Positions 35,052-47,063 of a stretch of 64,000 bases of DNA are shown here, piece after piece (positions within the stretch are counted from its first letter, which is position 1; each line of letters begins with the position of its first letter). The notes beneath the pieces were generated by a model. It made no database searches. It worked only from the letters and a program-made list of their open reading frames with translations, and was not told where the DNA came from. The translations under genes were made by a program, and so were the position numbers. Source of the stretch: Paramecium tetraurelia (taxonomy: Eukaryota; Ciliophora; Oligohymenophorea; Peniculida; Parameciidae); contig NW_001798973.1 in assembly GCF_000165425.1 (NCBI RefSeq), positions 2,555 to 66,554 on the forward strand, in the 5' to 3' direction.

Positions 35052-36598
35052 TCAATAATTGTAAAATGTGCTGTTATCCTCACCAAATTAAGCAGTCTTG
35101 TTTTTTTAATACAACAATTATTATTTCCCTTATTTATTCTTATTCGGCAACTGTTCCTCCAATTTCTCTGGCATCTCTTGACTTAATGCTCCTAAAAGTG
35201 CACATAAAATTAACTATCATAGCAACTACAATCTACCTTAAATACGAAAGACACATAAAGTAAAATCAAGGCTAATCTATTGGGCCCGTTCTCTATGGCA
35301 TAATATTTATCAGTCTCAGTGGCTTCACTACCCCAAAACCCTCTAGAATACTTGATTGCCCACACCAAATCACATAACAATGAGATGCCCACGGCTACAG
35401 AATAGTATATCAAACGCTATTTGTAAAGTCTATTGAATTCAAATTCGATAATGAAGAAGAAGCATATAATTAGCTATGTCGGATATAAATAATTTTACAT
35501 CCAAAAATTGAGTCTTTCCAAAACAAATAAATACACTAAGTCCCATTACAATTAGTATACTCAGGCGCGTATACAATTTGTAATCATATTAAGAACTAAC
35601 ATTATTGATTGGTGTCATCACTAAAGTATTGGGTGGTTAATGGTTTATAGCCAGATCTTCTTTTTCTATACTGCGAATGAGTTGAACGTAATTTGGAAAG
35701 GGTTCATAGAGTGTAGCGAGATCTTTCTCAAAGTCAATTAGATCATCTTAGGCAGTTTTTATTTACTCATTCCAGACCTCGATTTAATGACTCAATGATT
35801 TCGAATCGTTAAAGATCCATTATGATCTCAATTTAATTTTGGTCTGTGTTTGTTATCCATTTTTATCAAATAATTGACAGCAATCTTCAATTTTGGTTTG
35901 ATTGGTCAAGTGGGACAAGGACAAAGTCACAGTTCCCAGTAATTGTGGTATGTTAGGATGGTTTATAGTGTAGAAAAACAATTATAATTCTTCGAGGCCA
36001 GTTGAAATCTTGCTATAATAATATGACAAACACAGTATTACAAATTAAGGGTCTTATTCCATTGAAGTGATGGTCCATTTTGTTATTGGATTTCTTATTT
36101 TTAATTTTCCAATTTTAAAATTACTGATACATTTTAAGCTGGAAAATTGATTCCTTCCAACAATTCAACAGTCAAGTGGCTGTCCTCCTTTATTCCGTAT
36201 TAATTAACTCTTTCACTATCTTTAATTGACTTAATTATTTTCAATTCATACATCAAATTGGCTTGATACATATTTTCTTTATTTATTATAATCTAAGATC
36301 TGCTTTTTACAACCTTCGATTTTATTCTTCAAGATCTCCTCTGCTTGGAGAAACACCTTGATAAATTCATCCACAGTGATTTTGTTATTAAAACTTTTGT
36401 TCATTCTTTGATATAATTGATCTCCCAATTCTCTATCAAATTGTCTTCTTAACTAAATTTTGAAGCAGTTTATACTTTCTTATCCAGGCATCTATAAAAT
36501 TGCTCAATCGATAACAATTCATCGTGATTTATTTCGATTTCCAAAAATTCTTTTCTAAGCACATTCGCCTTTTCAATTGCATTAACCGAAGTTTGCAT
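35052..36598 (-). CDS. C2-domain-like protein with four C-terminal membrane segments
   Basis: 470 residues with five introns: 36453-36475, 36277-36310 (34 nt, least certain), 36013-36041, 35474-35498 and 35214-35236. The N-terminal helical part (LRRQFDRELGDQLYQRMNKSFNNKITVDEFIKVF) resembles an EF-hand-like pair. A C2-like beta sandwich follows (DSHLTVELLEGINFPAQNVSVILKLEN...; TVTLSLSHLTNQTKIEDCCQLFD). The C-terminal quarter has four membrane segments (SILIVMGLSVFICFGKTQFLD...) and a short charged tail. A calcium- or lipid-linked membrane protein is plausible; no named family. Confidence 0.75.
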
Positions 36599-36625
36599 TT
36601 TATTAATATTTTGAATAAATTAATT

Positions 36626-38312
36626 ATGAAGTTAAAGAAATAATCATCTCAAAAGGAGACATCCAAAAAGGAATAAAAAAAGAGTATTATCGAATTATAA
36701 CATAGTGAGAAGAGGATTCAAAGCCTGTAAGTCCTGCGGATTCGAACTTCATATCCACTAAAAAATTTGTAAGAATTGCAATCATGAAAATACATTCGTC
36801 AATAAAGTCTCCTTCCCACAATCCAAAAATAACACCATTGATTTTTTTAAGAAGATAACTGAAAACTAAACCAAAGGTAATTTTCTAGTCTCTCTCTAGT
36901 AGCAAATGTAGAAAAGAAAATTAAAAAGGTTCCTCAAAAATTAATGACACGCATTCATGTTTTTAAGAAATCTTTCCTCTACAACAATGAAAGCAATTTG
37001 GATGAAAATTTAATCAAATCCATATGCAATAATACCACCAAATAAGAAAGCATCGATCTAATATAAAGAAATGAATTTAAATTAGACAAAAAAGAAATTT
37101 TGGTAGACTCCCTTCCTGTTGAAAGCGGTCAATTTCACAAGTTAGAGAAGGGCTACCTACTTTATTTTGGTTGTTCCCTATTGAACATAGCAATAAACAA
37201 AGGTGTCATTTTAGCGAGTATCCAAATGAATTAATATGATAACCAATAGTTTAGCTAATTGCATTTATATGGCAAGACATATGAAGGTGATGGAGTATTG
37301 GGAATCATACAACAATAAAAAATTAGATACATGCATCATAATGAAGGTGCCATTACTCAAATCAAATTCTATCCTTAATCAACAACCACAATCGGCACCA
37401 TCAATGCAAAGGGCAGCTTCACAATGCTATCCTTAATCAACACAATATCTGATAAATTGAAAATACTATGCAAGGTAGATGTTCCTAATCAAATTCTAAA
37501 TTGCTTCGATTGGTGTCCTTGCAAAGAATAGAAGATATCTGTTGGAGATTAATAAGGGAACATCTACATCATAGAAATTAAAGGGGAGGACTTTGTAATT
37601 GTCAATTTCCTTGAATCATATCACATGGGAATCATCAAGGATCTATAGTTTTATATTCATAATGATAACAACTCTCCTTTATTGCTAAGTGGTGGCTATG
37701 ATGGCAACCTTAAGATAATAAACCCTTCCAATTCTTAGGAAATATTTAACAGACACATTACTTCAAAGGGAATATCGTAAGTGAAATGGGATAGAGGTGG
37801 TAAGTTCATTTTATGCATCAATGATGATCCAAACCAAAAGGCTTTAATGTTTTGCTTCTTTTCTATTATAAAAAAGGATTCAATTCAAGTTTTGCAAAAC
37901 ATTGAAAAACGACTCATCCAACCATTAACTGGGGATGATGAGACTCAAGTAAATGTGTAATATTATATAGAGCTGTGCATATAATCCATTCCACCATAAA
38001 ATCTACTTTGCCTCATAGAATGGAACCATTTATGGAGCTGATATTGAGCAAATTAGAAAATAGGCTATTAAAAAGGAGAAGAAACAAACTTATTAATCAG
38101 CTGTAGTTCACTTTGGTTAAGTTCTTTTAGAAAACAATACAATTTCATACATTACTTCGAAATCTTCAGGAAACTATAAGAAATCTATTCAAGTAGTATT
38201 TTGATATTAAAAGTAGTACTACGATTGGAGTTAAGGGTATCATTTTATAGATGTAGACGAATCAGGAAATTTAATTTTGGGAAACATTCTAGGAGTTTTA
38301 ATTATGTTATGA
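36626..38312 (+). CDS. Zinc-ribbon and WD40 protein, possibly TFIIIC subunit-like
   Basis: 532 residues; introns 36684-36705, 36877-36899, 37949-37970 and 38193-38213 (22, 23, 22 and 21 nt). A basic Lys-rich start leads to a zinc-ribbon-like CKSCGFELHIHQKICKNCNHE. The rest reads as a WD40 propeller, with blades such as GAITQIKFYPQSTTTIGTIN, LNCFDWCPCKEQKISVGDQQG, LLSGGYDGNLKIINPSNSQE and CAYNPFHHKIYFASQNGTIYG. The loose WD blades and basic N terminus recall TFIIIC110/TFC6, but this is tentative. Its start lies 27 bp from the divergent C2 gene. Confidence 0.78.
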
Positions 38313-38475
38313 TGCTATATTCATTGAATATCTTATAAATGATTATATGCTACAAACCATCATTTAGAAATACAGATAAAATTAGTCTACATTTAAGAAT
38401 ATTTCATTTTATAATTTTAATTATAAATTATTATTGGTTTTTGTTTTATCTAAATAGATATCATATTATTATTTA

Positions 38476-38842
38476 ATGTAGAAAAATTGGGGATTCAAAA
38501 CAGGGTATTAATGATATTCACTACTTGCTTAGTTGTTTAACAATTGCATCTGGTATAATTATCGCAGCTGCTGGTGGACACAAGCCGTGGCCAATTGAGC
38601 AAAAACTAATCTTCGATAGAGGGTTGACGTTCCATTTCTTAAATGGGATTGGAATGATTATATCATCAGTTCAAGGTGTTAACATATTGCCATTTTCCCT
38701 ATTTGGAACTGGAGTCTTGCTTTTCTGTGGTCCTCTTTATCACAAAAGCTTCACTGGGAAAAAGACATTGTCAAATTACTTACCCCCATTTGGAGGTTTT
38801 GCCATGATCTTTGGTTGGTTAGTGTTAGCCTTAAAAAAGTGA
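38476..38842 (+). CDS. TMEM256/DUF423-family membrane protein
   Basis: 112 residues, one 28-nt intron at 38505-38532. Four hydrophobic segments and family landmarks are present: ASGIIIAAAGGHKPW (equivalent of the GAFGAH motif), LTFHFLNGIGMIISS (HxLHxxA-type helix), SLFGTGVLLFCGPLYHKS (FxxGxxLFxGSLY) and LPPFGGFAMIFGWLVLALKK (PxGGxxxIxGWLxLA). This small family is universal but its function is unknown; eukaryotic members are usually mitochondrial or secretory membrane proteins. Confidence 0.88.
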
Positions 38843-38931
38843 TTAAGAATAATATCAATATTTAGATGTTAATATATTGTTCTCTAGTATTCCTCATTAT
38901 TATATTTTAAGAATTTGTTATTTTATAATCT

Positions 38932-40065
38932 ATGGAAAGTAGAAATTTAACTCAATTTCAGCATTATTCTCATAATGGCACCAATCGGTATTCTATATAG
39001 AGAATTGTTTATCCTCAATATGCAAGTGGTTTAGTTTAAGAAGAAACGGTATCCCAGCATCGAGACTCAACTGATGAGGAATAATTCATAGAAGGAGAGT
39101 GTTTTATTTATATCGGGGGCTAATAAATATTTACTATCGAACTTAAGTAGCCAGATTTTGTGCATTAATAATTATGCATTGATTTAACGAAATACCAATG
39201 TCCTTTGGAATGCTTGACTGCTTTCCCATTACCAAATGAGTTTCAGAATCCCCAAAGAATATTACCATTAAGCACAGGTATATTAGTGGTGAGCAGCGGA
39301 AAAAATGGATAGCAAATCAACTTATTTGATGATCAATCGAAGGAGATTACCATGAATGTATAAATCACAAAGAGAATAATCTGGATGAATTCAAGATACT
39401 TATAAGAGGTCATTATATTAATAGTTGGTTTCAATGATTCAAGCGTAGGCCTTTTTGAAATTGATATCAAGAATAAATAAATTAAATTGTTGCATGAATT
39501 CATTTTTGAACAATTGATTATATTCAATGACATTTCAACTCACAATTAAATCTATTACATAGCGTTGACATCCTATAATGGAATCATTTCAATTTTGTCA
39601 ATCGATCTCTTTTTTAACATCCAACATCATGTTCATAATATTAATAGAATAACTTCACCTCCTAAACTGTATTTTTAGCACAACAAAGCCAGCTTAATGA
39701 TTCCCATACAAAATGGAGAAATGTTATAATATCTTGAAATAGGAAATTATGGATTAACAAAATGGAATGTAATAAAGTATCAAAATAATAACAAATCTAT
39801 GATTACAGCATTTGATATAGAACCTAAAAAATGTGATGTGTCTTAAAATTAGAGTGAAGAATTTGAGATTTGTATGATTCATTTTGATGGCACCCTCAGT
39901 TTTTATGATTATGCTGATAACAGTATTTATATTGAAATATCAAAACAATTGAATGGCTCCAGATTTTTTGTGTCAAACATGTAGTTGTAATTCAAGCAAT
40001 TCATATTAATGGGATCGGATGATGAAGTCGAAATATATCAAATGTCCTTTTATCACATCAATTGA
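38932..40065 (+). CDS. WD40/beta-propeller-like protein
   Basis: Single exon, 377 residues. The sequence is built of short hydrophobic strands separated by turns (GILVVSSGKNGQQINLFDD; VIILIVGFNDSSVGLFEID; IYYIALTSYNGIISILSID; EICMIHFDGTLSFYDYAD; FILMGSDDEVEIYQMS), as in divergent WD40 propellers. Six or so blades can be counted. No family was assigned; such proteins are usually scaffolds in complexes. The next gene converges 156 bp away. Confidence 0.72.
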
Positions 40066-40221
40066 TTATATTGTTGTTAATCAAAGACAATTTAATTATT
40101 TATAATTAGTAGGAGTATTTGTTATCATACACCAATCTTTTATTAAGGAAGTGATTAGATTGTATCTGTAATTTTATATATTTATATGATAAATTTTTAA
40201 GACAAACAAAGATTTGTTAGA

Positions 40222-43200
40222 TCATTTTTCTGTAAGCTCTCTATAACCTTTCCAATCTTTGGGAGCTTTTCCGCCACAAGAATGAATAACCTCTAAAAGA
40301 GTATTGGATGGTCCATCCTTATGTTCAGGTATCATAGTCTAAATTATAGTGCATATTATTTACTAATGTCTTTTAGAAAATGGATTAGGCTTCACCCCAA
40401 TTTCCTTTAATGTATTAATCAAATCCTTATTTCCAAGTCTCGTAAAATTACTAAAATCAATATTTTTCATAATTTACTTAAGTGTATGGTTCTCTAGCAG
40501 CTGACAACTCATCATCCTTTTCAAAAAGATCAGTAATACTAATCTAATTGTTCATCACTTGCTTCATCTATTGATCTCTCTTGAATCTATTCACAACTCT
40601 AAATTTTTTTGAATCTTTTTAAGTCATTTAAGAAACGTCAAATTTATCTCTAAGATTCTTGATTTTTGCTTATAAGTTTTTGATTGACATATCCACAGTG
40701 TGTAGCTCTAACAATAATGTGATTTCATACCTAGAGGAACAATACTTCCTTTCACTGTAACAATATCAATCATTCTCATCTGCTTTTAACATTCATCAGT
40801 CAAATATTACTTTAGAATACCACTAACGAGAATAAGAGCTCCAAATTATTTTGTTGCTGCTTCCAATCTTGATGCCATATTAACATTAGGACTGAGATAT
40901 GAGGCATCAATTTTAAATCCAGAACCTATGGCTCCTTCAATTCCCCAACCCATATGTAAACCGAATCCCATTTTCACTGAGTAGTCCTTCATTCTTGCAT
41001 TGAGTCCCTCATGCTTCTTATACTTCTCAAGCTTTTTGGAGATAGAGATTGCTGTGATTATTTTGAGAAATGCCATCACTGCCATGTCTCCTTTCTATTT
41101 AATGTACCTGTCGGTCTTGAGTTTTAAGTTTCTAGGGTTGTCAGGATCAGGATGATAGTCATTAGGAGAATATTTCCAAACGAGTAAAAAGGCATCACCG
41201 ATATTTTTATTAGCAGATCCGCTCATAGAATCAACGGTCGAGTGGACAATCTCAGCAATTTCGTTGACAAAAACCATGACTCCTTATTATAAAACTTCAG
41301 TTGCCTAGATATTTATTAAATCTTTTTACATCAGTAAAGTTTCTTATGTCACAAAATCCAAAAATTGCCAATATTTTCTTGCCGGGTATCATGGGATCGA
41401 CACTACCACCTTTTTTAATGTTTTCAGCGATAATTTCTGAACCTGCTTCACCAAACCCAACAGCTAACAACGCACCTACCTTCATTATTAATCTTTAAAG
41501 AACATATGTTTCCATGTGTTTTTCAATCTCTTTCTACTTTAACTTTTCCACATCCTAAGATTTCTCTAATTCCTCCATAATGAGATCTTCCTATTCTTCG
41601 ATATTAACTGCCTCAAGCGGATTTGCTGCTATCATCTCTATCTTCTACATCATCCCTTCTATTGGATCTATAACCAAATCAGAAACATCTTTATTGAACA
41701 TCAGGGCTGATACTGCCAGCACTATACACACAAAGATTGTTTAAAATATGGACAATATTGCATTAGTTTGATTATAGGCCACCAAGTCAGCTGATGCGTA
41801 AATCTGTAGATATGATCCATCAGATTTAACATAATATTGCAAATCTGAAAATCTATATTAGTCTTTTGTTTCATAGGCAGGCACTTCAAAGATTTCTGGA
41901 TTAGTGTTATAACTCCATTCATCAAGATCTGTATTGCTGCCTCCTTTTAAATTCACATTCACACTATAAATTGGATAAATCTCCCCTATATGGAATTGAG
42001 AGTATTGATACAAAAGGGATTTCATTACCTCAGAGTTGTCTTTGAATTAAAAAATTCTATAAATTCCTGAATCGTAGCTACTGATTGTTTCTTAATAAGT
42101 ATCTAAGGAAAGAACAGGAATACTTATTAAGATAGCTAAAATGATTGTAATTACTCTTCTCATAACAAGATCTGATAATTAAGCTCCTACAATAGATTCT
42201 TTAATTTAATTTTCTGCCTAAGAAGAAACTTAAGATGATTTTAATTGAGAGTTAGAACTTCTATCTGGTGTTTTGGCAGCTTCAATATCATTTTGAGAAT
42301 TATTTCTGGATTCATCATTTTATGGTATTATTTATTAGATGGACAAATTTTACTCTTATTATTACTATTACTATTATTATTATTATTATTATGATTATTA
42401 TTGTTATTATTATTATTATTTATTAGTCTTGACTCTTACTTTATTAAGCTTGTCTTAAAAGTTCTTGAAGTAACTTTTTTTATTATTCCCTTTCCATTTA
42501 CTAACGAGCATGCTTATAGAGTTTAACCAATCTGACAAGTCTTATAACTCTTATAACCCTAGCAGCCTTTCTTGCAGCTCTAGATGCAGTACCAATAGAC
42601 TTAATCTATGAAGCACTTGTTAAATCTCCAGAATACCAAGTATCAGTTATCCAACCTAAATCTAAAATCATTGTTAATGTAGAAATAACATCCAAGATAA
42701 AATAAAACTAAAAAATTTGATAATATTTACATTCAAAATATATTCTGGTTTAGCAATACTGGTTAGGGTAATTTCTATTATAAATGCAACCATGCATATA
42801 ACAGTTAGTACAAAAAAGACATCATCTCCTTACTTATCCACTGACAATATTCTGATATCATCTCCAAATAGAGCATATATAGTGACTATGGCCATGACTA
42901 TTGAGAATATGGTGTTTTCTGTAATTTTCAGTATCCTTTTTGATATATCTGACTACTGCTTTTATTAAGAGAGTCGACTCTTAACTCTACTGTTCATTCT
43001 TTTAATGCGTTTCTATTGGGTTTCTTATAAATTAATAACACATGTACATGAATGATGAGGAGATTTAGTGCCTCCTCCTGAACTCTTAACAGAGATGTCA
43101 TCTTAACTATGATTGGCAGACCCTTAAACAGGCCTTGGTTATTATTTTGATTCATCGGCTGCTTGATCAGGCTTCTTAATTAAAGGTTAAGCTTGCTATT

Positions 43201-43442
43201 TATCAGTTAACTACATATATTCATATATGTACCAGAGGAGCCTAATTTTGGGCATTATTTTCTGATGGGGGCTTAACCTGATCTATCAGATGGTAACTGT
43301 AGCTACATTATAAAGTGAAAAATACAGGATGAGGTTCAGCAACCATTTGATTAAAATTTTTTACAACCTAAGCTGGTACAAATACTTCTCCTAAACCTTA
43401 ATCATCTTAACCCAACTTTTCTTGGTCATTTTATGCGTTCAT
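40222..43442 (-). CDS. Class III nucleotidyl cyclase with N-terminal voltage-sensor-like ion-channel module
   Basis: 1,015 residues; seven introns at 43211-43232, 42708-42730, 42474-42501, 41305-41329, 40708-40730, 40451-40477 and 40339-40363. A disordered N terminus precedes S1-S4-like segments ending in the Arg-rich S4 TASRAARKAARVIRVIRLVR. A poly-Gln/Asn linker follows. Two further membrane helices flank a roughly 170-residue outside domain (YNTNPEIFEVPAYE...). The cyclase domain has both metal Asps (FGFCDIRNFTD; NKNIGDAFLLVW), SPNVNMASRLEAATKQFG and a C-terminal regulatory tail. The Lys before GDAF favours ATP. Paramecium is known to have an adenylyl cyclase coupled to a K+ channel; here no GYG pore is visible between S4 and the linker. 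Confidence 0.87.
42352..42428. repeat. ATT/AAT microsatellite coding poly-Gln
   Basis: A run of ATT with a few ACT, GAT and GTT interruptions. Read on the minus strand within the cyclase gene it is TAA/TAG repeats, that is a Gln tract with one Ser, between the voltage-sensor-like part and the receptor part. The intron at 42474-42501 sets the frame that yields Gln instead of Ile. Confidence 0.9.
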
Positions 43443-43799
43443 ATTTTAATAAAATAATTATATGATTCATAATAGGTCATATACTCACCCTTATTTCGAC
43501 ATGAAGAAAGAACTTAACAGAAAGAGTCAGCCGATTTTCAATTTCTACGAAATAATCATTAATCAAGAAATTCTACAGTGATTTTTAAGTTTGCTAGTTT
43601 CATTAATTTATAAAAACTTATAATGCTTTTGAAATATGAAAAATTGTTACTTTACTTAACCAAATTCCAAATATTTCTCTAACTTCAGATGAATCATTAA
43701 ATCAAATATTTGTTCCATTTGAAATTAACAAAATGTATATCAATCATTGCATAGATTCGGGTTAATTACATTAAAACTAATTAATTTTATTTATATAAT
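43443..43799. other. Intergenic, nothing recognised
   Basis: 357 bp of AT-rich DNA between the start of the cyclase gene and the 3' end of B9D1. No gene, RNA or repeat seen; it should contain the cyclase promoter. Confidence 0.4.
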
Positions 43800-44590
43800 T
43801 CATAAATAACCAAATTTATCAAAATTTACTAATGTTACATGAAACTTAACCTTTACATATCCTACAGATTTCACTCGAGTCACCTCTCTTCCTTCACCTG
43901 AGGAAATTACTTTATCGAAGTTTTTAAGTTCAGCAGTGTTTCCCAACAGATAACCTAAAAATCCTGTGAACCCTGAAATTGGAAGAGGCTTGAATATTCG
44001 AATTACTCTTTCGTGACTTGAAATATTATGCATAATTCATACTATCCTGGTTAAGTTGGAACATGGACCGATCCATAACCTTTAGCAACACTTCTTCCCA
44101 TAAAATCGGGACCTGAAAGTCTGACTACAACCTAAGGCCACCCGAAAATGTTTTTAGTTTAAAAATTGCATTCAAAAGGGAAATTCCAAACAATGTTTCT
44201 TGAATGCAAATTTCTGGATGTACTTAATTAGGATATTCCACTTGGTTCTGCATCATCAGCATTGTTCTAATTATATTTTTAATCATACACTAGTTTTCAA
44301 ATATGCCCAATCATCGCCTCCATATTTCACTGCATATTCTATTCTCAATGATTCCTCATCTTCGCACTTTATTAATCAAAATAACATTTTACTTCACCAC
44401 ATTCAAGAACTCCACTAAAATTCAAAAACATTGAATCAGGTTATATATTTCTTGGATCCATCATCTCTTCTTAAATTCTTGAAATTCCATCTTAAAATTG
44501 CTGAGGTTATGAATATCCAAAGTTTTAATTTGTTTATCCTTTCACTGACCCTTAATCTGATATATCCTTTTTCTAATTTCTTGTATTCAT
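43800..44590 (-). CDS. B9D1: B9 domain-containing protein 1, ciliary transition zone
   Basis: 238 residues; introns 44367-44392 (26 nt), 44267-44288 (22 nt) and 44017-44042 (26 nt). The B9 domain is clear: NIVWNFPFECNFQTKNIFGWPQVVVRL, GPDFMGRSVAKGYGSVHVPTQPGQYH and the C-terminal GEGREVTRVKSVGYVKVKF, which matches B9D1 (GEGREVTRVRSQG) rather than B9D2 or MKS1. B9D1 is part of the MKS module of the transition zone, which gates protein entry to the cilium. The N-terminal roughly 50 residues are Gln-rich and extra to the domain. Confidence 0.93.
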
Positions 44591-45207
44591 CATTATCAAT
44601 TATTTTATAAATAATTAAATCAATTAAAAGAGTTACTATAATTCAAGAGTTGTATAATAACTATTCTATTGTGATTAATCGATTTTATTTAGATATGATT
44701 ATGTAATTATATCTTAATAAACTTAATCATTAATTTATTTTTAAAGATATTGCAAAATATAGTATAGCATTGAACCTATCTCACTTTGAAAGTTATCTGA
44801 AAGTTCTCATACTTTTGGATATTTGTATTACCAAAAAGTTCTAGCTCTCTTTAACTTAAAGATCAAACTGATTTATTACTCGAAATCTCAATTAATAATT
44901 AATTACGTAATAATAAATTTATTTAAAAAACAATATACCAGTTGATGAAAATTATCGAACCTTCAGTTTTTTGATAAATAAATAGAATTTTAGAAAAGAT
45001 AACCTTAAGTTGTTCATTTAATGATAATTTATAGGTACATATTCTACTTTTGAGAAGATGATGTTCTTAATATACATATCATCCAGTTAATAACCCATGC
45101 AAAAATTGTTAAAAGAATAACATAATAATTTAAAAAACTAAGGATTTATAACACTTTTGAATATCAAAATACTTATTCTTATAAATATTACAAAATAATT
45201 AATTAGA
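44591..45207. other. Intergenic, nothing recognised
   Basis: 617 bp, very AT-rich, between the start of B9D1 and the 3' end of the CK1-like gene. I looked for short spliced frames on both strands and found none with protein-like sequence. Confidence 0.4.
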
Positions 45208-46730
45208 TCAATGTTACAATTAATGTTTAAAAGAGAATGCTTCAATATTATTGAAGTGTAAATTTGCATCATCTTATGCTAATAGATCTAAATCATTGAA
45301 TGATTCGAACTCTTATTCTACTTATTCGATTGTTTTCATCCTTTCATGAAAATGCTTACTAGTCTCTTTGCAAAATGTTGATTATTGTTTCTACATTACT
45401 GTTTGGCTTTTCTTTTGATTTCTCGGTAATTATTATTGCATAAACCTCCGATACTTATCAACTTCAACTATATTTTTATGACTTTATTGGTAATTTATCA
45501 TTTTGGAAGTTCCCTAAGTATGCATGCTGACTCCCTAAAGAAATTAAAGGATCAATTTTTACATTTCGACTTCTATTTTCCAAATTTTCAGGTTCAGGAA
45601 TGATTAAATGAGTGGAAGGCTGCTTTTTAGGATAATCAACAACAGCAGAGGATCTTTTAATAGTACTTCTTACAACTGGAGGATTACCTAATTAATTTTG
45701 GAGAGTTTATTTTTTGTTCTTAACTTCAGCTAATTTCTCCCAATCAAACATATAGAATGATTCTTCAGACTCTTTTTCATTAATGGTTTTTCTGAATTAA
45801 TCCTTAAGAAATGCATAATTAGGAGATTCTGAAAATTCCCTCGATTTTGCATGTTACAACAACAATAAATAGCACTAAATAAAATATTCGATTACCTAAG
45901 GGAGTCCTTCAGTCAATTCTTCTAATTTCGTGTTTTTCTTCATCTCCAATATAGTTTGATATTTCTCATGCTTATCCGCTATTTAGAGATTCATCCATGG
46001 AAGTTTTCCCAAGTTTAAATAAATCAAGACATAGGCTAAGCTCTCTAAATCATCTTTTCTGGATTGCTCAAATCCTTAGTGAGCCGCTATACTTGCGTAT
46101 CTGGCGGTTCCGATGATTCCCTTTTTATCAGACAAAGGTATATGTTATCCATTACTATCTTTAAAATATTTAGCTAATCCGAAATCAATCAGATAGACAA
46201 TATGACTGTCAAGATACCCAATAACCATATTTTCAGGTTTTAGATCTCTATGAATGATGTTTTTGTTATGCAGAGATTCCAACCTTTCAATTAATTAAAG
46301 AGATAATTTAAGACAAGACAATTAGGAAAAGCCTTTGCTTCTTCTGAGTAGGTATTCTAAATTATGACCCAAATAAGTGATCATGCAATAATTGTAATTT
46401 TCGTCTCTTCCGTAATATTGGATCTATGGGAAACCTTGTTGATAATTATATAGTAATGATACCATCGACTCCGCTTAATTCTAGCAATACTTTGATTTCT
46501 CTGACCAGCATGCTAGCTGTGCCATTGCTGCGATTCTCTCTTTTCTCGAATTTAGTAGCCACTATTTCTTTTGTTTCACTATTCTCGGTTTTAAAGATAT
46601 ATCCAAAGCTGCCTTGGCCCACTTTTTCCATCAATATAAACTTGTCTGCAATGATGGTTCCAGAATGAAGATGGGTGGCGGAATTAGTTTGGAGCTGAGT
46701 TTAATGTTTTTTGGTGTTCCGATTCATCAT
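45208..46730 (-). CDS. Casein kinase 1-family protein kinase
   Basis: 488 residues; introns 46435-46462 and 45535-45562 (28 nt each). The kinase domain is complete: [19 protein letters not shown] (VAIK), [24 protein letters not shown], and the CK1-specific [16 protein letters not shown] with [47 protein letters not shown] is the CK1 C-lobe. The roughly 160-residue tail is Gln-rich and ends in a coiled-coil-like, acidic stretch reached through the second intron. Ser/Thr kinases of this group are highly expanded in ciliates. A double Met start (MMNR) leaves the exact first residue open. Confidence 0.9.
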
Positions 46731-47063
46731 TTGCCAAATTAATATAATAATTTATTTCTTACAAAATAATTTGATATGATTATAGTTACTTGAAGTAAGA
46801 TTGATCAAATCACTTTAAGTGCTATGATTTTATAATAATATAATAATAATAATGAATCAATTTAAATTTATAATTTGGATTCTTTACAGATTATCAAAAG
46901 ACTTCAGTAAATATTGGCAATTTTGATAAGCCAATTTCTATCTTGACAATAAAGAAAGAATACGATAGATAATTAATTTTTAATATTATGCTTGTTAACA
47001 TCTAATCAAATCACATTTTAAAAGTTAAATTAAACTCATAGATCATAAGAGTAAATTAATTAA
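46731..47063. promoter_or_regulatory. Divergent intergenic region, no gene seen
   Basis: 333 bp between divergent starts of the CK1-like gene and a coiled-coil gene. AT-rich, no motif that can be named. Confidence 0.4.

Noticed and set aside
42474-42501. Poly-Ile reading of the ATT repeat in the cyclase
   Set aside because: A 28-nt GTA...AAG intron shifts the frame to Gln and leads without breaks into the receptor and cyclase domains.
45464-45466. C terminus of the CK1-like kinase at the TGA here
   Set aside because: A consensus 28-nt intron at 45535-45562 moves the reading frame past it into a further charged coiled-coil tail.
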